The notes under the pieces are model-generated. The model worked only from the letters and a program-made list of their open reading frames with translations. It was not told the origin of the DNA and did not search any database. A program made the position numbers and the translations under genes. DNA of 64,000 bases from Diorhabda sublineata (Eukaryota > Arthropoda > Insecta > Coleoptera > Chrysomelidae): positions 17,464,488 through 17,528,487 of the forward strand of contig NC_079480.1 in the NCBI RefSeq assembly GCF_026230105.1. Reading direction: 5' to 3'. This document shows positions 45,878 to 56,415 of this stretch, one piece after another (the first letter of the stretch is position 1; each line of letters opens with the position of its first letter).

Positions 45878-46263
45878 TGTTGGAGTATAGCAACGATGCG
45901 CACACTAAATATAATTGTGCCTGTGCGAATTGAAAATGCCAGGTAGACGGGAACCAAGAGAGCCAAATTTTATTGCTCTTCCCCTTCCGTCTGAAGAGCC
46001 CCGAAGGATGACCCACCACGGTCAGTCCGCCACCAGCCCACGCGACAGCCAGTCGCATTCAGCAGTTCACATCCAGTTATCAGTGTTTATACAAAAGTGT
46101 TTTTTACAGTCCATTCATTTATAATTAAACGAAAGACTTTTTCAAGTGCATTTTATATACTGCGTTACGTGCATACTTTTATTCATGTATTATTGTGCTT
46201 CATTTATGTATTATTAATAAAGTCAATCTAATAATACTTATTGTTTATTAACATTTAACAACA
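45878..46263 (+). repeat. copia 5' LTR
   Basis: It starts TGTTGGAGTATAGC and ends AACAACA, giving the TGTTG...CAACA terminal inverted repeat. An AATAAA polyadenylation signal lies at 46216-46221 and a TATA-like TTTATATACT at about 46151. A 69-codon open frame (45918-46124) lies wholly inside and is probably incidental. Confidence 0.97.
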
Positions 46264-46277
46264 GGTTATGGGCCCAG
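46264..46277 (+). other. copia primer-binding site
   Basis: GGTTATGGGCCCAG starts directly after the LTR. Its complement, CTGGGCCCATAACC, is the anticodon stem-loop of initiator tRNA-Met. The Drosophila copia element likewise primes from an internal fragment of this tRNA rather than from its 3' CCA end. Confidence 0.85.
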
Positions 46278-46393
46278 CCCAATAATACAATAAAGTAAAT
46301 AAATAAAAGTGCTCATAAAGTTAAGTAACGCAGTATAGGACAATTTAAAGTTAAACACTGAAGTGAACTAAAGTAAAGTGAATTTTTCGCACG

Positions 46394-49300
46394 ATGGCAG
46401 AAAGCGTAAGGTATAACGTGCAAAAATTGAACAGTGACAATTACTCCACATGGAGTTTCAAAGTGAAGTTGCTATTGATAAAAGACGGTTTGTGGGACGT
46501 GGTTCGTCAAGATAAAGATGCGGCCACTACAGTTCACCCCGCAGCCGTAGCCGACACCGCCGCGATCGCTGCTGCTGCCGCAGCTACTGCTACAGCCGTT
46601 ACCGCTTGGCAGAAGAAGGATCAAGACGCTCAAGTCGTGATTGGCTTGACAGTTGAAGATAGCCAATTGCGATTCATCAAGGAGAAGAAAACGGCGCACG
46701 ATCAATGGGAGGCATTGAAGTCACATCACCAAAAGAACACAACTTCAAATAAGGTACACCTTTTAAAGCGCGTTGTTCGCATGACTCTCGAAGAGAGCGG
46801 AGACATGGAAGCTCACGTTGCGAAAATGTCAGAATATTTTGATAAGCTCGCTGCACTAGGCGTAGAAATGAAGGACGACGTAATTGCTTGTTTCTATTTA
46901 TCGAGTTTGCCGGAGTCTTACGACACTCTCACTACGGCTTTGGAGAGTAGGCCCGAATCAGACCTCACCTCTGAATTCGTGAAGAGTCGATTAATCGACG
47001 AATTCATGAGGCGCAAAGGGGCTCAAGAAGTAAGGGAGATTTCAGGCAAAGAAACAGCGATGAAGGCCGAGCATAAAGCAAATAGCAGCGGCAATCAGAC
47101 ATCCAAAAGAAGCTGTTTCTTCTGCAAAAAGGAAGGGCACATCAAGGTAAACTGCAATAAATATAAGGCCTGGAAAGCGAAGCAGGAAAAGAGCAATAAA
47201 GTTTCCGAGGAGCGCGAACAGACAGGAACTGCTTACACGTGTCGCGAGATTTGTCTAGGCGCAAGGACAACAGAATGCAGCTGGATTGTGGACTCAGGCG
47301 CAACGAGCCACATGGTGCAGTCTCGAGAATTTTTCGACAAGATAGACCCCAGTAAAAAGGGATTTGTCTGCCTCGCAGACGAGACGAGAGCGGCAATCGA
47401 AGGCAAGGGGTCTGGGGCCATAAAGTGTTCGGCCGACGGCGAAAAATTTTCACAACTGCAAATAAACGACGTGCTGCTCGTTCCCGGTTTGGGGACAAAT
47501 TTATTGTCGGTTCGGAAAATGACCAACGACGGCTACGAAATTATTTTTAAAAAGGATAGCTGCAGCATCGTAAAAGATGGAAAGGTGAAAGCAGTCGCAC
47601 GCGCCCCCTCAAATTCAGATCTCTACGAGATAAAGACAGCGCAAAGGGCCTGTACGGCCAATCAAGTCGTAAAAGAAAAAATCAGTGAAGGACACACCGA
47701 AAGCTGCCAACATGTTTGGCACCGACGTCTCGGGCATCGAAATCCAGATGCTATAAAGGAGATGGCAGCGAAGGGTCTTGCTACCGGCATCCAGGTAGTC
47801 GATTGCGGTATGCGGGAAATCTGCGAGTGCTGTTTGAAGTGCAAGATGCCTCGCTTAGCATTTCCAAAACAGTCGTTTAGCAAGACAAAGGCTCCACTCG
47901 ATTTAATTCACACAGACGTCTGCTCAATGCCGGAGCTCACGGTCGGTCGTAAAAAGTATGTTTTAACCATCATCGATGATTTTTCGAGATACACGCACTT
48001 GTATCTTTTAGAGCATAAGAATGAAGCTACGAAATTCATCAAGCAGTTTGTGCAGATGGGGAAAACTCAGTTCAACAAGACCGACAAGATGATCAGATCA
48101 GATCGAGGCCGTGAATACGTAAATAATGATTTACGCGGATATCTGCAAAAGGAAGGGATTCGCATTCAGTACACCGCGCCCTATTCGCCGTCGCAAAACG
48201 GCGTCGCAGAAAGAAAAAACAGGTATTTGACAGACGCTACAAGATGTATGCTTTCGGACGCTCAGCTAGGCAAACAGTTTTGGGGTGAGGCAATTCACAC
48301 TGCATGTTATTTGCAAAACAGATCGCCTACGCGAGCGACAGGTAAAACACCATTTGAATTATGGTACGGCATCAAACCAGACTTAAAGCATCTACACATT
48401 TTTGGCTGCGTAGCTTACAGACACATCGACGATCAGCAGCGAAAAAAGTTAGATGACAAAGCCGAGAAATTAATTTTCGTCGGCTACTCCGAAGAATCGA
48501 AAGCTTATCGCCTTCTCGACATCAAGACAAATGGCATAAGGATAAGTCGAGATGTGCATTTCGGTGACACTTTGAAGAAAGACGATTCTACACAGTTTGA
48601 GATTATATTCTCGAAATGCGGCAACTGCGATGAAGACCTCGAGAATAGTCAAGACAATGACAGCAGTTCAAGCGAATCAACACACGGCAATGAAGATGGG
48701 TCAGACAACGAAGATTTTACTTCGGCAGAAGAAGGGAGCGGTAGCGGTTTGAGTGGATTCACGCCGCCCGCTCGTATACCTGATGCAGCCCCAGCAGCGG
48801 TCAGGCGCTCCAACAGGTCAAACAGAGGCGTGCCGCCCGCCAGGTATGAGGCTACAGCTAATTTAGTAAAAGAACAGCCCGACCCGCTAACTGTGACCGA
48901 GGCCTTATCAAGGCCCGATAAAGACGATTGGCAGAAAGCCATGGATGAAGAGATCGAGTCTTTACGATCAAATGGCACATGGGAAATCGTGCCGCGACCT
49001 AGCGAACAAAACATCGTCAGCTGTAAATGGGTGTTTAAGACAAAACGCAACGTGAAAGGAGAAGTGGAGAGATATAAGGCTCGCCTCGTGGCTCGAGGCT
49101 TCTCTCAAAAATACGGTGTCGATTATGACGAGGTATTTGCCCCCGTTGTGAAACAAATGACTTTTCGGACACTTCTCACCCTCGCAGGTCAAAGGGACAT
49201 GGTCGTAAAACACTTCGATGCCAAGACAGCCTTTCTTAACGGAAAGTTAAAAGAATGTATCTACATGAGTCAGCCAGAGGGATACATTGAGAAAAACAAA

Positions 49301-50425
49301 GAAGACGTATGCAGATTAATTAAAGGCATTTATGGCTTAAAACAAGCCGCTAAAGTATGGCACGATCAACTCAGCGATTATCTACAAGAATACGGTTTTG
49401 TACAAAGCATCGCTGATCCTTGCTTGTATATTAAAATTGACAATAGTTACATCATTTATTTGATAATTTATGTAGATGATTTTTTGATTGCGGCCAAAAA
49501 CACCAAATTAATCGATCAAGTTGCAGAATTTTTACGTCAAAAATTTCAACTAAAAGATCTCGGCATTTTAAGTTATTATCTAGGCATGGAAATACGGAGA
49601 AATGCAGATGGCATTTTTTGTATCAAGCAGTCGACTTACATTCAAAGTATATTGAATCGTTTTGGCCTCCAGGACGCAAAAATTTCACGTATTCCACTAG
49701 ATCAAGGCTATTTTAAAAACAGACAGATAAATCAAGAACCAATGCCGAACAGCGAAAGATATCAGCAATTAATCGGATCATTGCTTTATTTAGCAGTGAA
49801 TACAAGACCAGACATTGCTGCTAGCGTAACAATTTTGAGCCAGTACAATAAGGCGCCTACGATGACCGATTGGACCGAAGCGAAAAGAATCGCTCGTTAT
49901 TTAAAGGGCACAGCAGACTACGAGCTTCGTCTAGGGGAGAAAATCGAAGCCCTCGGACTAATTGGCTATGCAGACGCAGACTACGGCGAAGATCGTAAAA
50001 CCAGAAAGTCCCACAGCGGCTACCTGTTTCAGTTATTTGGTTCGCCGATCAGCTGGGCATGTCGTAAACAAGACTGCGTTGCCGATTCATCAACGCATGC
50101 AGAATACATCGCTCTTGCGGAAGCAACTCGCGAAGGTTTGTGGATACGCTATCTACTTGAAGATTTCGAACGAAAAACACAAGAGACCACGGTAATTTAT
50201 GAAGATAACCAGAGCTGTTTAAAGCTTGTCGAAAATGGAAAATTCAGCAGCCGCAGCAAACACATCGACATAAAATACCATTTCATCAGAGACATAAAGA
50301 AGAAGAGCCTCATGAACTACGAGTACTGCCAAACAGATGAAATGATTGCTGACATGCTAACAAAGCCATTAGGAAAAAACAAGCTACGATACTTTGCAGA
50401 AAAAGGCGGATTAGTATGTCAATAA
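46394..50425 (+). CDS. copia Gag-Pol polyprotein
   Basis: The 1343-residue polyprotein starts 130 bp after the 5' LTR. Gag occupies residues 1-280: a UBN2/copia-type Gag domain with an Ala-rich insert (about 45-72), and a CCHC zinc knuckle CFFCKKEGHIKVNC at 241-254. The aspartic protease has D-S-G-A at 300-303. Integrase has an HHCC zinc region (H443, H447, C480, C483) and a DD35E triad (D508, D570, E606). An acidic Ser/Glu-rich linker covers about 745-785. Reverse transcriptase covers about 840-1090 with D942 and YVDD at 1026-1029. RNase H spans about 1185-1310 with D1194, E1237 and D1271. The order PR-INT-RT-RH is the Pseudoviridae order. No stop or frameshift occurs. In Drosophila copia, Gag is made from a spliced RNA; no splice sites were assigned here. 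Confidence 0.97.
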   Translation: MAESVRYNVQKLNSDNYSTWSFKVKLLLIKDGLWDVVRQDKDAATTVHPAAVADTAAIAAAAAATATAVTAWQKKDQDAQVVIGLTVEDSQLRFIKEKKTAHDQWEALKSHHQKNTTSNKVHLLKRVVRMTLEESGDMEAHVAKMSEYFDKLAALGVEMKDDVIACFYLSSLPESYDTLTTALESRPESDLTSEFVKSRLIDEFMRRKGAQEVREISGKETAMKAEHKANSSGNQTSKRSCFFCKKEGHIKVNCNKYKAWKAKQEKSNKVSEEREQTGTAYTCREICLGARTTECSWIVDSGATSHMVQSREFFDKIDPSKKGFVCLADETRAAIEGKGSGAIKCSADGEKFSQLQINDVLLVPGLGTNLLSVRKMTNDGYEIIFKKDSCSIVKDGKVKAVARAPSNSDLYEIKTAQRACTANQVVKEKISEGHTESCQHVWHRRLGHRNPDAIKEMAAKGLATGIQVVDCGMREICECCLKCKMPRLAFPKQSFSKTKAPLDLIHTDVCSMPELTVGRKKYVLTIIDDFSRYTHLYLLEHKNEATKFIKQFVQMGKTQFNKTDKMIRSDRGREYVNNDLRGYLQKEGIRIQYTAPYSPSQNGVAERKNRYLTDATRCMLSDAQLGKQFWGEAIHTACYLQNRSPTRATGKTPFELWYGIKPDLKHLHIFGCVAYRHIDDQQRKKLDDKAEKLIFVGYSEESKAYRLLDIKTNGIRISRDVHFGDTLKKDDSTQFEIIFSKCGNCDEDLENSQDNDSSSSESTHGNEDGSDNEDFTSAEEGSGSGLSGFTPPARIPDAAPAAVRRSNRSNRGVPPARYEATANLVKEQPDPLTVTEALSRPDKDDWQKAMDEEIESLRSNGTWEIVPRPSEQNIVSCKWVFKTKRNVKGEVERYKARLVARGFSQKYGVDYDEVFAPVVKQMTFRTLLTLAGQRDMVVKHFDAKTAFLNGKLKECIYMSQPEGYIEKNKEDVCRLIKGIYGLKQAAKVWHDQLSDYLQEYGFVQSIADPCLYIKIDNSYIIYLIIYVDDFLIAAKNTKLIDQVAEFLRQKFQLKDLGILSYYLGMEIRRNADGIFCIKQSTYIQSILNRFGLQDAKISRIPLDQGYFKNRQINQEPMPNSERYQQLIGSLLYLAVNTRPDIAASVTILSQYNKAPTMTDWTEAKRIARYLKGTADYELRLGEKIEALGLIGYADADYGEDRKTRKSHSGYLFQLFGSPISWACRKQDCVADSSTHAEYIALAEATREGLWIRYLLEDFERKTQETTVIYEDNQSCLKLVENGKFSSRSKHIDIKYHFIRDIKKKSLMNYEYCQTDEMIADMLTKPLGKNKLRYFAEKGGLVCQ

Positions 50426-50448
50426 ATCATTGCAGGTGTGCGTTCGTT

Positions 50449-50457
50449 GAGGAAGGG
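50449..50457 (+). other. copia polypurine tract
   Basis: GAGGAAGGG lies immediately before the 3' LTR and would prime plus-strand DNA synthesis. It sits 24 bp after the stop codon. Confidence 0.85.
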
Positions 50458-50843
50458 TGTTGGAGTATAGCAACGATGCGCACACTAAATATAATTGTGC
50501 CTGTGCGAATTGAAAATGCCAGGTAGACGGGAACCAAGAGAGCCAAATTTTATTGCTCTTCCCCTTCCGTCTGAAGAGCCCCGAAGGATGACCCACCACG
50601 GTCAGTCCGCCACCAGCCCACGCGACAGCCAGTCGCATTCAGCAGTTCACATCCAGTTATCAGTGTTTATACAAAAGTGTTTTTTACAGTCCATTCATTT
50701 ATAATTAAACGAAAGACTTTTTCAAGTGCATTTTATATACTGCGTTACGTGCATACTTTTATTCATGTATTATTGTGCTTCATTTATGTATTATTAATAA
50801 AGTCAATCTAATAATACTTATTGTTTATTAACATTTAACAACA
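50458..50843 (+). repeat. copia 3' LTR
   Basis: It is identical to the 5' LTR over all 386 bp by direct line-by-line comparison. It is followed by GGTTC, the right copy of the target site duplication (50844-50848). Confidence 0.97.
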
Positions 50844-50960
50844 GGTTCTAATCTTCTGTATCTCAAGGTTTCTAAAACTAGTTTTATGTCGTATCGTTTC
50901 GGAAAAAAATTTTCAAACCTTCAACCACCGTTGTCAAACAACTGACTGAAAAATGATCTC
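50844..50960 (+). mobile_element. jockey-like LINE RT, part 3' of the copia insertion
   Basis: After the target duplication the frame reads SNLLYLKVSKTSFMSYRF, the block that follows the FADD motif in jockey-like RTs (LKSW...NLLCLNVSKT). It completes the segment at 45755-45877. It loses similarity after about 50920. Confidence 0.6.
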
Positions 50961-50999
50961 TGGTGATGTAGACTTTTTTTTTTAGATTCATAAAAGCAT

Positions 51000-52200
51000 T
51001 ATCTAGTCTAGCATCCAATTCTTTTCTCATCAGACGTATTAAAAATAAGCAAAATGAACTCTGGTGCACTAAAGGTTAAAGTATGTATATCTGCAAAAAA
51101 CATGCGATCTTTATCTCACCTAAGGCAATTCGCGGATAGTGTCTTCTTCAGAAATTACCTGAAACTATACAGAAAAATTTATCATAAAACAATGAAAGCT
51201 GCCAAAGATATTTATTATAATTGGAGACTCGCCAATTCTAGGAGTGTTTCTAAAGAAAAATTGTCCATTGTGAAGATCTAAGAAATAAGGCTTCTTCATC
51301 GAGCATAATCTCCACTTCACCTGATAACCTCAATAGTTACTTTATAAATGTAGCCAAAAATTTATCAAATTCTATAACTCATTCTCATGATCCGGTTTCA
51401 TATTGCAGTACTACAGTTTCAGGGAAACCCTTCTCACATGGGTTAAGTCATACCTTACCAACAGAAGTCAGCTTGTAAGGGTTGATACAACGATGTCTTT
51501 TTGCGAGCCAGTAAAATATGGAATGCCCCAAAGCTTAGTACTAGGTCCCACTTTGTTGCTTCTGTTTATAAACGACATCGCCTATCTAGACAATACTAGT
51601 TTCTCTTGGAGTAGCCCTGATCTCATACCACCTCATAGGACCATATCCTTTCTGGGGTACGTGTGGTGCAACTCAATTTGAGCAAATCTCCAAACTACAA
51701 AAGAGAGCTGTTAGATATTTACTCGGACAAAACAGCAGACCTAACTGCCGGAACTTCTTTAAAAGATTAAAAATTTTGACTTTTCCTTCATTATTCATCT
51801 TTGAAACCGTTTGCCTGATTCGTAAGCAAGCTTCTCCAATTTCAGAAAGATCGTTGCACGGCTATCCACTTAAAAACGGGGAGCACGACGTTTACCTACC
51901 TACCCCACGTTTAGAATTGGTTAAGTGCTCAATATTTTACAAAAATGCACAATCATTTGCCTATTAAAATCAAATTAATAACATCTTTTCCCGCATTCCG
52001 CAATAATTTAAGGGCATATTTACTGGAAAGGGCTTTCTACTCTATAAACGACTCATATTCTAATAATAATAGTGGTTTTTTTCTGTACATTGAAATTTTA
52101 TTTTATTTATATCTTTATTCGGTGATTTTAGAAGCTTTGGTCTACAAAAAATTTTTTGCCAATAAAGCATTTCCCGCTCTCTCTAATATTAATTAAGTTT
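51000..52200 (+). mobile_element. jockey-like LINE, internally deleted
   Basis: It begins near 51050 with the linker before the RT (LRQFADSVFFRNYLKLYRKI, then YNWRLANSRSVSKEKLSIVK). A gap of stops follows, then FRETLLTWVKSYLTNRSQLV, KYGMPQSLVLGPTLLLLFIN (motif B) and DNTSFSWSSPDL, with the FADD Asp pair lost. It then jumps to the C-terminal ISKLQKRAVRYLLGQNSRPN, FFKRLKILTFPSLFIFETVC, PTPRLELVKCS and LRAYLLERAFYSINDSY. It is the same family as the copia-flanking LINE. The end near 52200 has no clear tail repeat. Confidence 0.75.
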
Positions 52201-53404
52201 GTTAACGTATGAAAGTTTTTTTTTTTGACTGTTTTTGTTTTGCTCTCTGAGATTTATGTTGTCAAATAAAATAATCTACACTTCGCATTTTAGTAGGGCA
52301 GAATGATTTGAAAGAAATTTTTTACAAAACACGTAGTGAAAATTTTCTTTCACTTATTCATTAATTAAATCAATTAAACTATTTTTATTCTTGTCATTAT
52401 AATATTTATACATTCAGCTAAATGTTGACAGTTATTCACATATTATTTTATTTTCAATTTTTCTGCATCAATCTACCCCACATCCCCCTACCTGGTGTTT
52501 GGAAGCTGTGATAAAAATATCGTTCTGTGTAAGGTTCCGTGATCAGCTGATTTGTTTGGGTGGTGCAAGGAATTTATTTTGTTCTGTTTTGAATTCAGTT
52601 ATTACAAACGAGGTACAAAAATAGCCCAATGTTGCCCAGGCGAAGCCTCTTTTCAAAATTCTGCATTGTACATGAAAAAACGACAAACTACAATTCTACC
52701 TTTTCCCATATCTCATTTGAAATGATAAGAAATTTTACAAAATTAGTGAAATAGTGAAGAAATATACCTAATATAAAAATTCAATTTTTAGCAGCTGGAT
52801 CTTTTTTTATAAAAAAATCCATAGTAAATCAAATACACTTTTATTTTTTCAACAACCAAATTAACAAAAAACAAGCCACAAATGACACGTTTACCCATTT
52901 ATTTCGATCCAACAGCGCCATATTTTAAACGCAGTAGGAGCTCGAAGATGTCAAATAAGAAATTAATAAGCTTTAATACATCTCCACTTAAACTTTGTGT
53001 TTTTTCTTTATTCACCTTTCGGTATAAACATGAATCTGGATATTTATTGGTCTCGTACCAGTATTATTTACGAGGTGAGATCTGACACGGGCAAATTTTA
53101 AAAACTTCAGGAATGTTTCTGTCTATCTACCAGGGAATATTCTACTAAAATTACTTAAGTTGATATATTGCAAAAGTTGCGCGACGACCTTCTGATACAT
53201 AAATTAGAACTACTGAATTCCTTCATACCATATTAAGAATTCTGCAATGAAGAAAGGTAGTGTGCTTATACAAATTGCGAAGTAACTAATATCGTTTTTC
53301 AAATCTATGCGATGAATAATAATTGCTTATTATGTAAGAGTTAAAAGCAGTACGGATATAAAATGTGAAGACGTCCGTGAAAATTTGTGAAAAATGAAAC
53401 GATA
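52201..53404. other. AT-rich stretch, no gene supported
   Basis: A 67-codon frame at 52882-53085 has no recognisable domain. Nothing else was supported. Confidence 0.5.
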
Positions 53405-53406
53405 TA

Positions 53407-54609
53407 CGAGGATGTATTTATATCTAGTTAGCCTAGACCAGTTCCATGCATAAACAAAATATTACGTTACCATAGCTACGAACAATAACTTATTAGAAGT
53501 GTCATGTAAAGTTTGACGTCAAAAAAGTAAACCAGAGCTACGCAATAAATTAAAAGAAAAAAAATGTCCAACGAAATTATGACAATCGAAAAATTGGAGT
53601 AATCAAGTACCTGTATTTAAAAGGGTTAAGAAATAAGCAGATTTACGAAGATATGCTTAATACCCTTGGTGATCAATGTCCTTAGTATACGACCGTGAAA
53701 AATTGGCGAGGCCAGTTTCTGTGTCAGTCTCCAAAAATATCGATGACATGATTTTATCAGATCGTTGAATTGGGCTACAACGGATATCTGAGGCACTGAA
53801 TATTTCATACGAAAGCGTTCATCATATAGTTCAAGTCAATTTGGACATGTGAAAAATAGCTGCAAAATGTTTGAATGTTACCAAATGCGTGCAAGGGTAG
53901 AAGCATCGCGTTCGAACTGTGCTCGATTTGAAAACGATGTCGACTTCTTTAATCGAATTGTTACTAAGGACAGACTTGAATACATTTATACGATCCAGAA
54001 ACAAAGCAACAATCAATGGAATGGCGACCCTCTGGTTCTCCAAGACCTAAGAAGTTTCGTGTCCAAAAATCTGCTGGAAAAGTTCTTGATTCAGTTTTTT
54101 GGGATTGCCATGGAGTAACGATGATTGATTTTTTGGATAAGGGTAGAACAATAACTGGAAATCACAATTCGACATCACTGACCACTCTACGGAAAAAAAT
54201 TAGAGAGAAAAGACGCGGAAAGCTATCCAAAGGTGTTTTATTTTTGCAGAACAACGTCCCTGCACACATATCTCATGTTGCCAAGCAAAAAATTCGTGAT
54301 TTAGGGTTTGAATTACTAGAACACCCCCTTATTCACCAGATTTGGCCCCGTCCAACTATCATCTCTTTCATCAACTAAAAAAAAGTTTAAAAGGTCGTGA
54401 AGTTTCTTCCAACGAGGAGGTAATAAAAGATATGGAGGTCTGGTTTGCAGAGAAAGAAGAAACATTTTTTTGAAAGGTGTAGAGACGTTGCTGGTTCGCT
54501 GTAATAAATGTATCCAATTAAGAGGAGAATATGTTGAGTAATAAAATATTTTGACATTGAAATTTTGTTTGGTTCTATAGTAGGCTAAGAATTTTTCAAT
54601 ATATCCTCG
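53407..54609 (+). mobile_element. mariner element with both TIRs, inactivated
   Basis: The element lies between TA dinucleotides (53405-53406 and 54610-54611). The TIRs begin CGAGGATGTATT and, on the other strand, CGAGGATATATT, and both continue to TTAGCCTA. The transposase is readable across a few frameshifts: YLYLKGLRNKQIYEDMLN, a stop before YTTVKNWRGQF, ISEALNISYESVHHIV, VEASRSNCARFENDVDFFNR, SPRPKKFRVQKSAGKVLDSV, FWDCHGVTMIDFLDKGRTIT, LSKGVLFLQNNVPAHISHVA, and EEVIKDMEVWFAEKEETFF. The second catalytic Asp is Asn (QNNVPAH for Q-D-N-A-P-A-H), and the third position also reads Asn in the PSNYHLF block. Confidence 0.85.
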
Positions 54610-54849
54610 TAATATTGATTGAAATTATAATTGATCAAATCGTACACTCGATAAGAAGCAATTTCAGAAATACTTCTATAATTAGCTGATAGTAGTTGCT
54701 TGTTTCATTTGCACAACATTACATTTTATCGAATATTTGCCTCACTATATTTTCTGTAAAAAAAGTGTATCAACTGTTTCTTCTAGTGTAGAACGTTAAT
54801 CTCTCAATTCATTTTTGATATGCGGATATTAGATTGAGTACCAAACCAA

Positions 54850-56415
54850 GGACTGTACAGTGGATGACTCATTATTTCGATGTTTTGTCACAACACGCAT
54901 TGTCTTCATGGAGAATGATTCGTCTTTTGCAATTGGTTTCTCTGATTTTTTCGAACGCTTCTGGCAAACCAATACTGGTGTACCATTCAGAATTGACTGT
55001 TACCCGTTATTCCAATTGAATGGTTGCACCATATCTAGTTATTTTGAAAAAACTGGCGACCATTTGCTTCGAGGTGCTTCGTACGCCAACATATTTTGTT
55101 GGATTTGGCTCACCTTGAAAGATCCAGACAGTCAATTGTTAATTAGTTGTTTTAGAAGCATCGGAATTGATATTTTTAGCGTTTCATTGCACCAATCAAC
55201 ACAAGCTTTTTTTTGAGCGATGTTCAAATTACATGGTATCCAGCGTGAACACATTTTATTGACAACACAATCTTCATGCATTATTGAGTGTATGAGTAGA
55301 ACTAATGCCCAAGTATGCCTCAATCTCACAGTATGTCACATGACGATCTTGCAATATCAGTTTATGTACACTATCGACGTTTTTTGACACAACAGTCGAT
55401 TTTGGACGACCTACTCGAAATTTATCCTGTAGCGAAGTGCGACCACGATTGAACTCGGCAAACCAGCTAAAATGGTGGCTCGAGATGTTGCTTCATATGT
55501 TTCAAGTATTTGTATACAACTCAAATAGCATTCGTATGAGTACTTTCACTGTTAAAAATGTCTTTAAGATCTTCTTATAGTGCCGAATCGGTTATCGGAC
55601 GTTAACTATCATGTTGGCTATGATAATTTTGTTCCCTACAGCTCGGAAGAGTGAACTAGTTGTCTGACCGAACCACTGACGTAAATTTTTCAAACATGAT
55701 ATGCAATATACATGCCATTATTGCGTATTACATGTGCGAAGTAAGATAATTTTCTGGTCTTAACAGATCTTACAATATTTTTAAGAGTTGCTTCCGTCAG
55801 TGTCTATGCTTCCACGCCATACAAAAGAATAGAAAATATCTTAATACCCTGTCGCGAAGCTGTGAACTTAGATCGTGACTACACAAGATGTTTATTGGTC
55901 TAATGAATGCTGCTCTAGTTTTTTCAATGCGACATTTTATTTCTGTTGAGTGATCCCATTTGCCATTAAGTTTGTTTCCATACTCCTGACATTTCTCAAC
56001 CATTTCATCTGATAACGTTTGTAAAACTTCCATTGAATCAGGTACGAGGGCGATTTTTATACCTTCAACATCTTCACCGAAAGCCTCTCGGAATATATGT
56101 GCCAAGAAAAGCAGTGGTGACAGTATACAGACTCCTCTCCTAATGTTGATATCGGGAATTAATTCATTTTTGTGTCGTTAATTTGCTTTTGGATTATAGC
56201 AAAGATTCGTTATAAAATTAATATCTTTACTATCAATTCCAGTTTTCTGTAGGATATTTATTTGTTTATTATGACTGACCTTATCGAATGCCTTCTCAAA
56301 ATCTATAAAGCATAAATATACGTTACGGTTGACATCTCGTCTTTAAGATAGCATTGTCAAATTTGTCATATTCACATCAATGTTGACATATCTCAAAATT
56401 AAGTAGCAGCCCTCG
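54850..56415 (-). mobile_element. mariner element broken by a LINE
   Basis: The 5' TIR is on the minus strand from 56415 (CGAGGGCTGCTACTTAATTT) beside a TA at 56416-56417. After the intervening LINE (55605-56335), the N-terminal HTH resumes near 55520 and the frame reads KTSIVHKLILQDRHVTYCEI and EAYLGISSTHTLNNA. Mariner similarity then continues to about 54890, ending ILHEDNACCDKTSK around the second catalytic Asp. The C-terminal part and 3' TIR were not found. Confidence 0.65.
55605..56335 (-). mobile_element. LINE RT fragment inserted in mariner
   Basis: The minus strand reads RNVYLCFIDFEKAFDKVSHN (motif A), TGIDSKDINFITNLCYNPKA, a degraded G-V-x-x-x-C-I-L-S-P-L-L-F (motif B), then VEGIKIALVPDSMEVLQTLS where YADD should be. 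EYGNKLN and KCRIEKTRAAFIRPINILCS follow, then HDLSSQLRDRVLRYF, RPENYLTSH and near 55610 a MIVNVR end. It differs from the LINE at 17-19 kb in sequence. Motif C is deleted or unrecognisable. Confidence 0.7.

Larger units (their letters stand above)
45878..50843 (+). mobile_element. intact Ty1/copia LTR retrotransposon, 4966 bp
   Basis: It has two 386-bp LTRs that are identical at every position compared, a 5-bp target duplication, a primer-binding site, a polypurine tract and one uninterrupted gag-pol frame. LTR identity means too little time has passed for substitutions, so insertion was recent. All components needed for autonomous retrotransposition appear present. It interrupts an older LINE. 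Compared with Drosophila copia (about 5.1 kb, 1409-residue polyprotein) the size and layout are very close. Base composition of the coding region is visibly less AT-rich than its surroundings, which fits a recent arrival. Confidence 0.97.

Noticed and set aside
45915..46124. 69-codon open frame inside each LTR, identical in both
   Set aside because: Identity follows from LTR identity. Composition is low-complexity and no homologue is recognised.
46472..49213. Several open frames of 60-133 codons antisense to, or in other frames of, the copia gag-pol
   Set aside because: They are shadows of the long coding frame; no independent motif or start signal supports them.
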